Shown piece after piece: positions 7,912 through 17,230 of a stretch of 32,593 nt of DNA. A program made the translations under genes and the position numbers. The notes beneath the pieces are model-generated. The model did not search any database. It was given only the letters and a program-made list of their open reading frames with translations, and had not been told where the DNA came from. The DNA is taken from positions 1-32,593 of the forward strand of contig NZ_CAMBNZ010000024.1 of assembly GCF_945869175.1 (NCBI RefSeq). The letters run 5' to 3'. The stretch is from Limnohabitans sp. Rim8. Its GTDB lineage: Bacteria; Pseudomonadota; Gammaproteobacteria; Burkholderiales; Burkholderiaceae_C. The first letter of the stretch is position 1, and every line of letters starts with the position of its first letter.

Positions 7912-8832
7912 TTACGGTGCAGGTGCGTAATATCCGACTCTCATGAGCTCATAAAAAGAATCGATATTTTTCAACACATCACGCGAAGCCGCCAAGGGCG
8001 AGCCCGAGAAATAATCCTTCTGAGGTTTGCCGACGACCGAATTGGGAAATGCTCTCTCTTGCATCGCCAAAGCCAGCAAATGAGGCGCTTGAATATAGTT
8101 GCCGGTGTGTGAAAGGCGTCGGACATATTCAAATATGGCACCACCTGACTCAGCGTTTGTCTTCCATTGTTCAATGTTTTTTGCCATCATTTTCCTAAAT
8201 TCAACTATTAAGTTATTTCTTTCAACAGTTGTTCTGGCGGCCTTAAATCTGTTTTCCAATACAGCTAACCGCTGTTGGTCAGCTAAAATAAGTTTGTTGA
8301 ATTCTTTGAATTTAGTGTCCGCAGCATTTAGTTTTTCACCCATAAGCTTGAGCTGGTTTTGACCATCGGTCAACAATTCCAAGGCAGCAGATGCGCCTGT
8401 GTTTAATTGGTCTGCAGTGTAGACAACACTTTGCACATTGCCACCCCCGCAGGCAGAAGGAGCCTGGTCGTCAACAAGATTCCAAACCAACGGAGCCAGC
8501 GCACGGTGCGCAGACTCCCTGTTGGAGTAAGTCTGTTTTGCCAACACGACAATCCCCAATACACCTGCTGTCACTGCCACTTGTGGGCCAGCACATGCTG
8601 CTAGAAAAGCACCTCCTGCAGCAGCAGATCCGGCAATCGTGGCAGCACCCGCAACCAAGCCTAAGGTGCCACCCGCATTGCCAGCCACATTCATGGTTGT
8701 ATCGAAAGCATTTTCAGCCGTGAAGCTGTCCCGCCCTATTGAACTGAACCAATTGGTAAATGAACTGGAAACTCGACGAAGGTTGCTCACTTCCGCCTCA
8801 AGCAAAGGCGTAAACGTTTTATTTTCAGCCAT
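7912..8832 (-). CDS. Unknown protein with a Gly/Ala-rich membrane hairpin and coiled coil, at the end of the T6SS cluster
   Basis: 306 residues from the ATG at 8832, which has AAGGA about 8 bases upstream; a GTG at 8928 would add 32 residues but has no ribosome site. I do not recognise the family. Residues 1-45 are polar. Residues about 54-98 are strongly hydrophobic and rich in Gly and Ala with small-x3-small spacing, split by 'Cys-Ala-Gly-Pro' at 80-83, which suggests two membrane helices forming a hairpin. Residues about 140-222 look like a coiled coil. No signal peptide is seen. The DNA is clearly more AT-rich than its neighbours, suggesting separate acquisition. It lies on the same strand as the T6SS operon, 191 bases after tssA. 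A secreted membrane-active effector is one possibility, an unrelated membrane protein another. Confidence 0.7.
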   Translation of the reverse strand: MAENKTFTPLLEAEVSNLRRVSSSFTNWFSSIGRDSFTAENAFDTTMNVAGNAGGTLGLVAGAATIAGSAAAGGAFLAACAGPQVAVTAGVLGIVVLAKQTYSNRESAHRALAPLVWNLVDDQAPSACGGGNVQSVVYTADQLNTGASAALELLTDGQNQLKLMGEKLNAADTKFKEFNKLILADQQRLAVLENRFKAARTTVERNNLIVEFRKMMAKNIEQWKTNAESGGAIFEYVRRLSHTGNYIQAPHLLALAMQERAFPNSVVGKPQKDYFSGSPLAASRDVLKNIDSFYELMRVGYYAPAP

Positions 8833-8904
8833 AAAATTATCCTTTTGAGAAAATTGAAAATTGCAGCCGCGGAAAGAAAATCCGCCCGCATGTGCACGAT
8901 TAAT

Positions 8905-8920
8905 GGATGCCAACGCATCC
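8905..8920 (-). other. Small stem-loop in the leader of the unknown gene
   Basis: GGATGC-GTTG-GCATCC (minus strand) forms a 6-bp stem with a 4-base loop about 75 bases ahead of the ATG at 8832. The rest of the 191-base gap behind tssA is T-rich on this strand. It may be part of an untranslated leader. No promoter hexamers can be assigned with confidence. Confidence 0.3.
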
Positions 8921-9023
8921 TCAGCCACCCATTACCGGGTTCATCTTTGTTGCATTTCTTCCTTGAATCCGTCTTTCTTCAAAAAATTAAAAAGTCAACA
9001 AAAAATGTAAAAAATCAAATGAT

Positions 9024-10175
9024 TCATTCAACAGCCTTGAGCCCCAACACCGTGAACAACCGATTCAAATCCCCCTCTTCACGCAGCACTTCCTGCATGA
9101 GTTCAGGCAGGGGCATTCGGCCCCAGCTGACGGCGCGGCGTACCAAGTAGGGCGTGGGGCTGTGGGGTTCGATGCTTTGCAGGAAGTTGGCAATGCCTTC
9201 GAGCTGCCGATAAGCGTCGGCTCGTGAGCGGATGGGGCCCGTGGCAAGTCGCGGGTCTACAAAGTCTTCGCCGGGCGCGGCAGGCTTTATCGCAGGCTCT
9301 TCTACACTTTCAGAGACATCGACGGCTTGGTCTGTGTCCATGGCTTTCTCCGCAGGGGTGCGCGAAGCTGAAGCCGAAACATTTTGACGATTGGACAACA
9401 GGCTGGTGATGGCCCGGTCGATCAAGCCCATGGTTTCGGTGACGCGAGACAAGCTGGGCGCCTCTTTGCTCAGCCGCTCATCAACCATCACGTCGAACGC
9501 CTTCCACTCCGCCATGGCCAAGGCCAGCGATTCGCGCAATTTCATCAGCTGTGGGGCCGCTGTGGTTGCGCCCAGCAACATCAATTCGTCGCGGCTAGGG
9601 GTTGCTGCCAAGTTGGGTTCCTTGTCTTGGTCATTTTCTGATTTGGACGGTGCCACCAGCGGCGCCTTGGTCCAGTCTTCCAAACTGATGTAAGACGGCT
9701 TGCGGTCAGGCCAAGGCAGCAGTCCCACATTCAGGCGCAAGGTTAAAGGCATGCTTTCATTCATCCAGGCCAAAGGGGCCACCCGGGCATCGTAGTCACC
9801 ATCTTCGCTTTGGCGAGGGTGCACGCCGTCCCAGTAAGTGTTTAACAATCCATGAATCAGTCGAACGCCTGCGCGCAAGCCATCCACTTGGTGAAGGTGA
9901 ATCCAAGCTTCGGTCAGCCATGCGGCAATTTGCAGGTCTTTGCTGCGTTCACTGAGGGTTTGACTACACAGTGATGCGACCTGCGGCCAATCGGCTTTTT
10001 TCAGGGGTCGCTCCCATTCACCTTGAGGCAAACTGGGGTCGTCAGACTCACGTGCAATGCGGATCTCGGCAATCACGGGGTCGTATCGTGCAGATACGCC
10101 TGTAGGTTCATCGCCCGCCAAAGGCTTGAGCAAGGCATCAACAATGTCAAACAGCGGGGAATTGGCATTTTCCAT
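9024..10175 (-). CDS. tssA: T6SS protein TssA (ImpA N-terminal domain)
   Basis: 383 residues. The N-terminal half is the ImpA_N domain: 'Ala-Gly-Asp-Glu-Pro-Thr-Gly' near residue 20, 'Tyr-Asp-Pro-Val-Ile-Ala-Glu-Ile', 'Pro-Leu-Lys-Lys-Ala-Asp-Trp' and 'Tyr-Trp-Asp-Gly-Val-His-Pro'. After a variable acidic linker, the C-terminus has 'Ser-Arg-Ala-Asp-Ala-Tyr-Arg-Gln-Leu' and 'Glu-Pro-His-Ser-Pro-Thr-Pro-Tyr-Leu', seen in the shorter TssA class that ends in a small helical domain. TssA primes tail assembly at the baseplate/membrane complex or caps the growing sheath. It follows tssM by 21 bases, so it is read from the same transcript. The ATG at 10175 has no clear Shine-Dalgarno sequence. Confidence 0.92.
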   Translation of the reverse strand: MENANSPLFDIVDALLKPLAGDEPTGVSARYDPVIAEIRIARESDDPSLPQGEWERPLKKADWPQVASLCSQTLSERSKDLQIAAWLTEAWIHLHQVDGLRAGVRLIHGLLNTYWDGVHPRQSEDGDYDARVAPLAWMNESMPLTLRLNVGLLPWPDRKPSYISLEDWTKAPLVAPSKSENDQDKEPNLAATPSRDELMLLGATTAAPQLMKLRESLALAMAEWKAFDVMVDERLSKEAPSLSRVTETMGLIDRAITSLLSNRQNVSASASRTPAEKAMDTDQAVDVSESVEEPAIKPAAPGEDFVDPRLATGPIRSRADAYRQLEGIANFLQSIEPHSPTPYLVRRAVSWGRMPLPELMQEVLREEGDLNRLFTVLGLKAVE

Positions 10176-10196
10176 GGGATGAAGAATGTAGCGGTG

Positions 10197-13100
10197 TCAG
10201 GGTTTGATGGGCTCTGGCGCACGCGTGGGCAAGGGCCCGGGCCAGAGCAGCGGATTGCGTTTGCCCGGTGGGCTCAATGTCAGCCGTAAATAGACCTTGG
10301 CTCGGTTTTCGTTCGCAACCGATGCTGGCGCCACCGTGGCAGCAGCTGAGGGTGTCGATGTGATTGGACTCTTACCGGATGACGCGCTGCCCAAGGCTGG
10401 CAAGGTGTCAATAAGCAAAGGAAACTCGACACGCAACAACTGACTGCGACCGTCGCTGCGGGCTTCAGCTTCTCTCTGTCGTCCAATCAGGTTGAACAAC
10501 GACCACGCATCAGCAAAGCGCAGGGTCACGGTCTTACCGTCCACGCTCAATGCCGGTTGTCTAAAGTCAGCCTGTGGGGTAGCCTGACCATCCTTGGCCA
10601 GCCTGAGGGTCAAGGTGATGGGCTGACCAGGCTCCCAGCGCAGAGGCCTGGGCGCGTCACGCAGGCCCAGTCGCTGACGACCGATGTCCAAACTCCAGTC
10701 AATCACTTGATTGCCTTGAATTTCACCGCCTTGATTGGCGCGAAACTCAACCGACACGTCGTAGCCCAATGGCACATTGTCTTCGGCTGGAACCAAGGGT
10801 GCCAAAAAGCTACGGCTGCGGTCAAATTGGTCCACAAAACGCTGCGCGGCGGCAGAAGATGCCATTCCCTTTTGATTTTGCAGCAGCGCTTGGATGGCAG
10901 GACGTGCACGATCGTAGCTGCGCATCAGGCTTGTGATTTCCTCCAGCTCAACCCCAGGGGCCTCAGCGGCCCAGCCAGGCGTTGCAAAGGGCGGACGGCC
11001 CGCCAGCGTTTGATTGAAGTCGTTTGAAAACGCACTCCAAAGCGCCAACTGTTCTTTAGCGCGCAATTCATTGCACCGCAGGCTGAGTGAGGCAGCAAGT
11101 TGGACGTGGCGTTCGGCAAAGAAATCGGTCGGTCGACCATTGGGCACTTTGCCCTGAAGGCGTTCTTGGCAGTTCAGAGCATCCACGTCTCCCGCCATGG
11201 CAATGAGAAACTGCTCTAACCCCAACAAGCTGCTGTTGGGATTTTTGAGCTTAAAACGCTCCAGGTCTTTTGACAAGGCCTGCCACCGCTGGGCTTGGGT
11301 GCTGTTCAGGGCTCCCGAATTGAGCAAGCTGAGCACAGCGTCTGCCTCTTTGCTCAGTTGTTCAGCGCGCAAGCTCTGTTGCGCCAAATAGGGCTGAAGG
11401 CCTGATGCATCTGACAACCCAAAAGCGCCCAATACCGGACTTTTTTCACCTTGCCAGAAGGCAAAGCTGCGCCCCCTGGCGGCATAAAGTTCAGACCGAT
11501 TCAATGAATCATCCAGCGCTTGCAGTTTGCGCAGGGCATCTCGGTTGAGCAATGTACGCAGTGCTTCGCCTTCTCGTCGTGCACCCAAGTCAGCCAACAG
11601 CAATTGCAAGCGGTTCAAGCGCGTGCGCTCGGCTTCCATGACAGACAAGTCAACAGAAAGACCCGGCACCTTGGCGCCGGGCATCAAAGCAGCATTAAGG
11701 TGAGTCATCACTTGATTGCTCAGCTTGCTGTTGACGATTTGTGTGATGGCGCGGTGGCTGTTGACAGGGAATCGCGGCAAGATGTCACTTTTGAACTTCT
11801 TGCGTTGCTCTTGTGTTGCCAGAGCTTCATCCAATCGGGGCAGCTCCCAGTTCAAGCCTTGGTTGGACCCTGGGTTGTTGTTCAGGTCCGTAGCAGGGAT
11901 GTTGTTGGCTTTGGCCATGTAGGGCTCCACCAACAAAGCACTCAGGCCCAATCGCAAACCGGTCAGATCGTTGCCCAACCGGTACCGCATTTCTTTCTCG
12001 TCCCAAACCACCTCCGAGTTGATATTCTCACTCAGTTGATCTGTCAGCTCAATGCTGAAGCTTTTGTAAGCGGCATCAAATTTCTCTTTGGTCACCAGTG
12101 CCAAATCTGGGCCTAAAAGCTGCGTGGCATTCAAACGAGCCAACAAGTTGTCCCAGCTGGCACCTGGGGCGAAGTTAGGACGCCGCATCCAGGCGGCATT
12201 GCTGGCACCTGAAGCCATCAATGACTCATGCGCTTTGATATCGGTCAACAGTTCGGTCAAGAACTCCAATTGCGCCTTGCCATCACCATTGTCATTCACC
12301 GTTTCGGTTAATGAGTTAACGCTGGCGTTCAATTCACGTTGGCTCAGCAGCAATGGGTTATTGTCAAATGCGGCTTCTTGCAAGCGCATACTTCTTTGGC
12401 GCAAGCCACAGCGCAGGGCTTCTTGAGCAGGTGCAAGTTGAACTTTGTGCTCACTGGCGGCCTTGCTTCTGAAAAGCTCTGAATTTCGTTGTGAAACCGA
12501 GGTCAGCTCTGTGCCGAACACCAACTTCACCAGAAGTTGCAGATCCCGCGGGTTGGGCGGCAAACCGGGTGTTTGCAGACGTTGTAGGGCACCGTAGGCC
12601 AAGTCGGTTTGTTCCACCTGGCTCAAATACGTCAAAAGTGCAGCAAATTCAGGCAACTCTTGGAATCCCAATTGCTGGGGTCTAGAGACATCAACGGCAT
12701 CCGAATTCAAAACTGTGCAACTCGCACCTTGAATCAATTCTCCTGTGCTGTTGTCTTGCGGAACCCCAGTGAGCTGACTCACCTTTGTGTAGAGCGCCCG
12801 TTGCAAGGTGGCTGCGGCGATATCGCCAAATGCCTGTTCCAAGTACTCGCGCAAGTCGTCAGATACGCTGTCGACAATGGGCCAAGAACCTGGCATGAAG
12901 ACAGACCACAGGCGCTTGCCATCCATCTGCTCCATGACACCTAAAAGCGCTATGGCTCGCCGGTTTTGGACTTCGGTAGAGATGGTTTCGCCATTTCGCA
13001 AGGCCAATTCGCGCTGATCATTGTCTTGCTTGAACTTTAAAATGACACTGTGCAACGCATCACTTTGCTTGTGCAAAATCACCGAACCTGCCAATAAACC

Positions 13101-14477
13101 CACGCTCCAGCAGCCAATGAAGGTCAAAGTGGCCCAACGAGCACCGCGCCCCAACATGGGGCGACTGGTGAGTTGACTTCCCGAAGGCCGAGCCAAACCA
13201 TATTCGGCAAATATTTTCTGCTCAAAAAGATCACGTAAAAATACCGGTGTGGGCTCCATTCGCCAACTTCCGATGTCTGAACCTTGACGTGCATGCTCCA
13301 ACTCACGCGCAGATGGCACCAAGCCTTGGCCCGTACCGGATGTCGGGCCACTGAGTTCATCTTGGGTGGGCAGCGTGTCAGATGGCGCAGAACTTTCGGC
13401 ATCTGGGTTGTCAGGCTTTGTTCCCTCATTACTGATCCGTTGCACTGAGGCCACTTCGAAGTCTGTGGTGCTGAGCGCACGCTCTGCGGCTTCTCCTGCA
13501 TCGCCTGTGAAATAAATGCCGCGCATCAAAAACGGCTCATGGTACGTACTCGGTCGCATCAGCTCATTCACATAAAGCTGCAACTGAGGGCGCAAATTGT
13601 CAATCTGGCCAGGCAATAAAAAGTAAGGTGAGCTGTCACCCTCAACGTTCAAAACATAGAGCTCAGCAGATGTGTCGGACAAGGTTTGCACTGTGTGGTC
13701 CACCGCCAGATCGACCCAGTTGTCTTGGTAGGACGCGGTGATTTCGAAAGGCGAAGACCAACCCAGCATACTTTTGCGCATGGGCTCGGGTAGTGCGCGC
13801 GCAAAAGGGGCAAAACCGGGCAAACGCTCACAACCCGAGACCATGACGTAGACAGAAAAACGCATGGCAAAACGGTTTTGTGCTTTCCACAAACGCCTGT
13901 TGGCCAATTTGGCCAAGCGGTTGAGTTCCAGCCGCGCATTTGGATCGCTGCTCATCAGCAGATCCACCGGCACCGTCACCACCAATGAGTCAAAGGGTCG
14001 CTCAGGTCGGTAGTCACGGCAAAGGCTCAGGAACTCTTCCCAAGGACGTTGTGTATCGTCTTCGTCATCGGGTGCACCCAAGTAGGCCCCCAGCATGTTA
14101 ATGACAATGCCCTTGTCGAAAAAGTTCCATGAAATTCCTTGGGCACTTGCCGTGGCCGTGGAGTCGGCACTCAAGGCTTGTGCAATGCCTGAGTGACCAA
14201 GTGGCAGAGGTTCTGGCTCAAGTCCTTCATTAAGCACCAACACCCAAGGCAAGGTCATGCGCTGAGACCGATCCGCAATGTTGGCTTCTATCAGCTCAAT
14301 GGCCTGTCGAAAGGACGCACGCAGGCTGTCGTTGCGCATTTTGACCAGTTGGCGGGCTTGTCCTCTGTTTTCTTTTTCTGGGCGACTGGCCACCCAGACA
14401 ACAAAGCCGAGCACCAGCAAGACCAGCACCACCAGTGCCAACAAGCTCCAAATCACAAGGTCAGACTTTAAAAACAT
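10197..14477 (-). CDS. tssM: T6SS inner-membrane protein TssM (IcmF family), with degenerate NTPase motifs
   Basis: 1426 residues. TssM spans the inner membrane, links TssL to TssJ and forms the periplasmic channel. One TM helix lies at about 8-30 and a second at about 448-468; the remainder to the C-terminus is the large periplasmic part with the TssJ-binding beta domain near the end. Most family members have two N-terminal TM helices and a Walker A motif soon after 'Pro-Trp'. Here 'Leu-Pro-Trp-Val-Leu-Val-Leu' at 76-82 is followed by 'Asn-Glu-Gly-Leu-Glu-Pro', with no GxxGxGK[ST]. The usual 'Asp-Thr-Ala-Gly' after the Trp-x-Phe-Phe-Asp segment is 'Asn-Met-Leu-Gly' at 127-130. So nucleotide binding is probably lost. 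The gene starts 37 bases after tssL. The start ATG has a GAG-type ribosome site. Confidence 0.93.
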   Translation of the reverse strand: MFLKSDLVIWSLLALVVLVLLVLGFVVWVASRPEKENRGQARQLVKMRNDSLRASFRQAIELIEANIADRSQRMTLPWVLVLNEGLEPEPLPLGHSGIAQALSADSTATASAQGISWNFFDKGIVINMLGAYLGAPDDEDDTQRPWEEFLSLCRDYRPERPFDSLVVTVPVDLLMSSDPNARLELNRLAKLANRRLWKAQNRFAMRFSVYVMVSGCERLPGFAPFARALPEPMRKSMLGWSSPFEITASYQDNWVDLAVDHTVQTLSDTSAELYVLNVEGDSSPYFLLPGQIDNLRPQLQLYVNELMRPSTYHEPFLMRGIYFTGDAGEAAERALSTTDFEVASVQRISNEGTKPDNPDAESSAPSDTLPTQDELSGPTSGTGQGLVPSARELEHARQGSDIGSWRMEPTPVFLRDLFEQKIFAEYGLARPSGSQLTSRPMLGRGARWATLTFIGCWSVGLLAGSVILHKQSDALHSVILKFKQDNDQRELALRNGETISTEVQNRRAIALLGVMEQMDGKRLWSVFMPGSWPIVDSVSDDLREYLEQAFGDIAAATLQRALYTKVSQLTGVPQDNSTGELIQGASCTVLNSDAVDVSRPQQLGFQELPEFAALLTYLSQVEQTDLAYGALQRLQTPGLPPNPRDLQLLVKLVFGTELTSVSQRNSELFRSKAASEHKVQLAPAQEALRCGLRQRSMRLQEAAFDNNPLLLSQRELNASVNSLTETVNDNGDGKAQLEFLTELLTDIKAHESLMASGASNAAWMRRPNFAPGASWDNLLARLNATQLLGPDLALVTKEKFDAAYKSFSIELTDQLSENINSEVVWDEKEMRYRLGNDLTGLRLGLSALLVEPYMAKANNIPATDLNNNPGSNQGLNWELPRLDEALATQEQRKKFKSDILPRFPVNSHRAITQIVNSKLSNQVMTHLNAALMPGAKVPGLSVDLSVMEAERTRLNRLQLLLADLGARREGEALRTLLNRDALRKLQALDDSLNRSELYAARGRSFAFWQGEKSPVLGAFGLSDASGLQPYLAQQSLRAEQLSKEADAVLSLLNSGALNSTQAQRWQALSKDLERFKLKNPNSSLLGLEQFLIAMAGDVDALNCQERLQGKVPNGRPTDFFAERHVQLAASLSLRCNELRAKEQLALWSAFSNDFNQTLAGRPPFATPGWAAEAPGVELEEITSLMRSYDRARPAIQALLQNQKGMASSAAAQRFVDQFDRSRSFLAPLVPAEDNVPLGYDVSVEFRANQGGEIQGNQVIDWSLDIGRQRLGLRDAPRPLRWEPGQPITLTLRLAKDGQATPQADFRQPALSVDGKTVTLRFADAWSLFNLIGRQREAEARSDGRSQLLRVEFPLLIDTLPALGSASSGKSPITSTPSAAATVAPASVANENRAKVYLRLTLSPPGKRNPLLWPGPLPTRAPEPIKP

Positions 14478-14514
14478 AGGGTACTCAACAAAGTGACGTC
14501 AAATTGCATCCGGT

Positions 14515-15276
14515 TCATGGTTTGACCTCCTGCAAAGAGATGTTTGTGCCATTCAAGGCTTGGCGCAACTGCCAAGTGGGCCACAGCCACAGCAACTCTG
14601 AAATGGCCAGGAGACCAATCACGCTGCCCAAGAAAATCAATTTCCAACGGCTCAAAGGTGCCATGCGTCGTGGCGCAATGTGCGAAAGCGTATTGGAGTA
14701 AGGCTGCGGAGACAGCACGCGGTCGCGCCCCGCCAAATCTGCTTGCCGCTGAAAAACAAATTGAAACAGTTCGCGCCTCAGACCCCCCAACAAATCCTGT
14801 GCGCTTTGACCACGGTACTGGCCCTGAAAGCCCAAGGCCAGTGTGAACAAATAGAGCTGCGCCAGCGTGCGTTGTGCGGGCTCGCGAGCGCGCAAAAGTT
14901 GTTTGATGTCGTCAAACACCTTTTCTCCGGCCACGCTGGATCGAAACATGGATGCCTCGAGCAAATGCTGGCTCCAAATCTCGCGGCATGGCCAGTCCTG
15001 ACGCAACAACACCTCATCGGCCAATGCAGCTTTGAGATAACGCGCGTCTTGTGCCGCTTGTTGGGCAAACCGACTACTGCCTTGACGGTATTCAAGTGTC
15101 TGCATCTCAATCAGATTTTCCAATTGACGACTCACTTGGCGCGCCAACACCATCGCCTCGGCGGGGTTGCTGCAGGGCGGAGCGGCTTGCCAAATACGTT
15201 CAAGTTCTTCGTAGAAATGACGGAACTGGCGGACCAAGGCGTCGTCATTCACTGTTTCAAGAGCAAGGTTAGGCAT
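14515..15276 (-). CDS. tssL: T6SS inner-membrane protein TssL (DotU family), without peptidoglycan-binding domain
   Basis: 253 residues. The cytoplasmic hook domain shows 'Arg-Gln-Phe-Arg-His-Phe-Tyr-Glu-Glu-Leu' at 16-25, 'Tyr-Leu-Lys-Ala-Ala-Leu-Ala-Asp-Glu' at 80-88, and 'Tyr-Leu-Phe-Thr-Leu-Ala-Leu-Gly-Phe-Gln-Gly-x-Tyr' at 142-154, all standard for DotU. A single TM helix lies at about 212-232, leaving only about 20 residues in the periplasm. There is no OmpA-like domain, so cell-wall anchoring, if any, must come from another protein. TssL pairs with TssM and contacts the baseplate through TssK/TssE. It lies 30 bases after tssK and 37 before tssM. Confidence 0.93.
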   Translation of the reverse strand: MPNLALETVNDDALVRQFRHFYEELERIWQAAPPCSNPAEAMVLARQVSRQLENLIEMQTLEYRQGSSRFAQQAAQDARYLKAALADEVLLRQDWPCREIWSQHLLEASMFRSSVAGEKVFDDIKQLLRAREPAQRTLAQLYLFTLALGFQGQYRGQSAQDLLGGLRRELFQFVFQRQADLAGRDRVLSPQPYSNTLSHIAPRRMAPLSRWKLIFLGSVIGLLAISELLWLWPTWQLRQALNGTNISLQEVKP

Positions 15277-15306
15277 GCATGGACTCGTGTGTGGGTTGCA
15301 GGGACT

Positions 15307-16647
15307 TTAGGCCTCGTGGCCTTTGACAAAAAGAACCATCTCTTGCGGCCGCAAGGACGCATAGGTTTCATTGTTATTGCTCACAACCAACTGCTGGCCT
15401 TCTTGCATAAGGGATTCTGGGGTCTCAATGGCGAACAAGGTGTAGCCATTGCTGGCGCGCAGTCCTAACTCGGGTGCGGCCTCAATGCATTGACGCGCTG
15501 CACCCAGAACGCGTCGCTCACGCAACGAAGCCCATGTTGATTGGGCACCAATGATTGCGCCTTCCATCCAAGCCACCAAATCCTTATCGGGTTTGCCGCG
15601 CAACCCAATCACCAATCGTGGGGTGACCCACCCAGGTTGAATGTCCAGTTTGAAGTGGCTGGCATCAAATTCAAACAAGTGCATCAAATGATCTTGACTG
15701 ATGTCGGCCACTGCCTCTTCCAATGATTCAAGCAGCGGTCCAAAAGCAGCACCAGGTCGGGCTTGTTCATACGCGGGAGGCAGCAAAGACAATGCACCCG
15801 GCCTCAACAAGGCCAAAGGCCCCAGCAAACCACAAAGTGCCAGATACAAGGTGTGAGGATGCAACGGCTGGGTTTGCAGCACGGCTTCCAGAGGCGCCAG
15901 ACCTTGCAACAAACTGCGCAAGCGGTCTTTTTGTTCCAAGGTGGTGATGCGGTCTTCGATGCGCGATGAAGGCACTTGCATTTGCCTGGCAACAAAGGCG
16001 GCCTTGCCTCTGAGTTCATTGGCCAGTTGCCAGCTGCGTGCCCACAAAGGGTGGCTACGGGGCAACAACATCAATGGCGGCAATTCGGTGGACATGCGAA
16101 TTTGTTTATTGTCCTTTTGCACACTGCCCAGACGCAGGTGTTGCCACAGCGATGGTGGCTGAGCGCCTGCTTTGAGACCCAGAGCGGGTCTCAGACGAGG
16201 CAGGTCGGCCTCTAGCGCTTGGGAAACTTCGTCTTCTATGGGGGGCATGCTCACCGATGAAAATCGTGAGGGCGCTCCAGGCCTGTTCATGACGCGGGCG
16301 CGAGGCAGTGTCAACCAAATCTCTTGCGGTGACAGCTCCAAGGCCTCAGCGTGTTCGGTCAAATCCAACTCCAGTACACCGTGATCGGCATTATTGGCGT
16401 CATGCCAGACTGCGGTACCGTCTTGTAGGACCGCATCGATTTCTAAAACGCGCAAAAGCCCATTGGCCAGTAAGCCTGTATCCACTTCCAAATGCCGAAC
16501 GCCCCATGCTAAAGGTGCTGCTGCCAACGCGTGCCAAGCGGCAAGGGCATCGGTGCGGGCCTGGGTTTGCTGAAAGTGCTGCGGCGCAAGCAGCATGCCT
16601 TCATGCCACTGAATGCGCTCAGGAATGGGCGGAAATGGGTAAGTCAT
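15307..16647 (-). CDS. tssK: T6SS baseplate protein TssK
   Basis: 446 residues from the ATG at 16647. The longer form to 16788 would overlap tssJ and its extra residues are not TssK-like. The N-terminus has the family opening: 'Ile-Gln-Trp-His-Glu-Gly-Met-Leu-Leu-Ala-Pro-Gln-His-Phe-Gln' at about 11-25. The C-terminal domain includes 'Arg-Leu-Val-Ile-Gly-Leu-Arg' and ends with 'Pro-Gln-Glu-Met-Val-Leu-Phe-Val-Lys-Gly'. TssK trimers bind TssF/TssG in the baseplate wedge and connect it to the TssL/TssM membrane complex. It lies 28 bases after tssJ. The ribosome site is weak, fitting reinitiation from upstream translation. Confidence 0.93.
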   Translation of the reverse strand: MTYPFPPIPERIQWHEGMLLAPQHFQQTQARTDALAAWHALAAAPLAWGVRHLEVDTGLLANGLLRVLEIDAVLQDGTAVWHDANNADHGVLELDLTEHAEALELSPQEIWLTLPRARVMNRPGAPSRFSSVSMPPIEDEVSQALEADLPRLRPALGLKAGAQPPSLWQHLRLGSVQKDNKQIRMSTELPPLMLLPRSHPLWARSWQLANELRGKAAFVARQMQVPSSRIEDRITTLEQKDRLRSLLQGLAPLEAVLQTQPLHPHTLYLALCGLLGPLALLRPGALSLLPPAYEQARPGAAFGPLLESLEEAVADISQDHLMHLFEFDASHFKLDIQPGWVTPRLVIGLRGKPDKDLVAWMEGAIIGAQSTWASLRERRVLGAARQCIEAAPELGLRASNGYTLFAIETPESLMQEGQQLVVSNNNETYASLRPQEMVLFVKGHEA

Positions 16648-16675
16648 GTCTGCAATATTTCTATACACTGATTGA

Positions 16676-17230
16676 TCAAAGAGGCTTGGTTTTGAAGCTG
16701 AAACTGCGGGCACCCAAGTCCACCAAAAAAGAGACTTTGCCCAGTGGCAGTTGGGCCCGGTGGTCTCCGGGGGCGAGGTAGTCAGCAAACAGCACCATGC
16801 CAGCGACGCGAGGCGAGCCCAGAGCTTCTTCGCTCAGTTGCAACACTTGTTGCGGCACCAATTCCCAGCTTTTGATGGTCAGGGCATTGGGGTATGTTTT
16901 GAGAATTTCGTCCTTGCTGGCGAACCATTTGGCAGCCGGCATGGTGAGCAGTTTGTCGAGGGCAGCAGAGTCGCGTACAAAAACCAAGTCCAGTGCCAGA
17001 GGACTGTTTTGGTTCACATCTGGCGCAGCCACCAGAGTCATGGCTTTCCAGTCTAAAAAGGACGGGCCAGGCGGACCGCTGAACAAATTGGCTGTGGAAG
17101 ATGCCATGACGTTGGCCATGCTGCCGACCATGGCACAACCACTGGCAGACACAAGCACCCAAGCCATGCCCAAGCAGGCAAGCCAGCGCAGAAATTGGTA
17201 TCTAAAAACAGTAGGAAAAATAGCCGTCAT
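16676..17230 (-). CDS. tssJ: T6SS outer-membrane lipoprotein TssJ
   Basis: 184 residues from the ATG at 17230. This start overlaps the TGA of the preceding SLC1-like gene as ATGA, and gives a proper signal peptide: basic start, hydrophobic core, then 'Ser-Ala-Ser-Gly-Cys' with lipidated Cys32. The -3 position is Ala rather than Leu, acceptable but not ideal for signal peptidase II. The mature part has the TssJ/VasD pattern: 'Asp-Val-Asn', 'Ser-Pro-Leu-Ala-Leu-Asp-Leu-Val-Phe-Val', then 'Pro-Asn-Ala-Leu' and a closing beta strand pair. TssJ anchors TssM in the outer membrane. The overlap ties its translation to that of the transporter-like gene. Confidence 0.88.
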   Translation of the reverse strand: MTAIFPTVFRYQFLRWLACLGMAWVLVSASGCAMVGSMANVMASSTANLFSGPPGPSFLDWKAMTLVAAPDVNQNSPLALDLVFVRDSAALDKLLTMPAAKWFASKDEILKTYPNALTIKSWELVPQQVLQLSEEALGSPRVAGMVLFADYLAPGDHRAQLPLGKVSFLVDLGARSFSFKTKPL

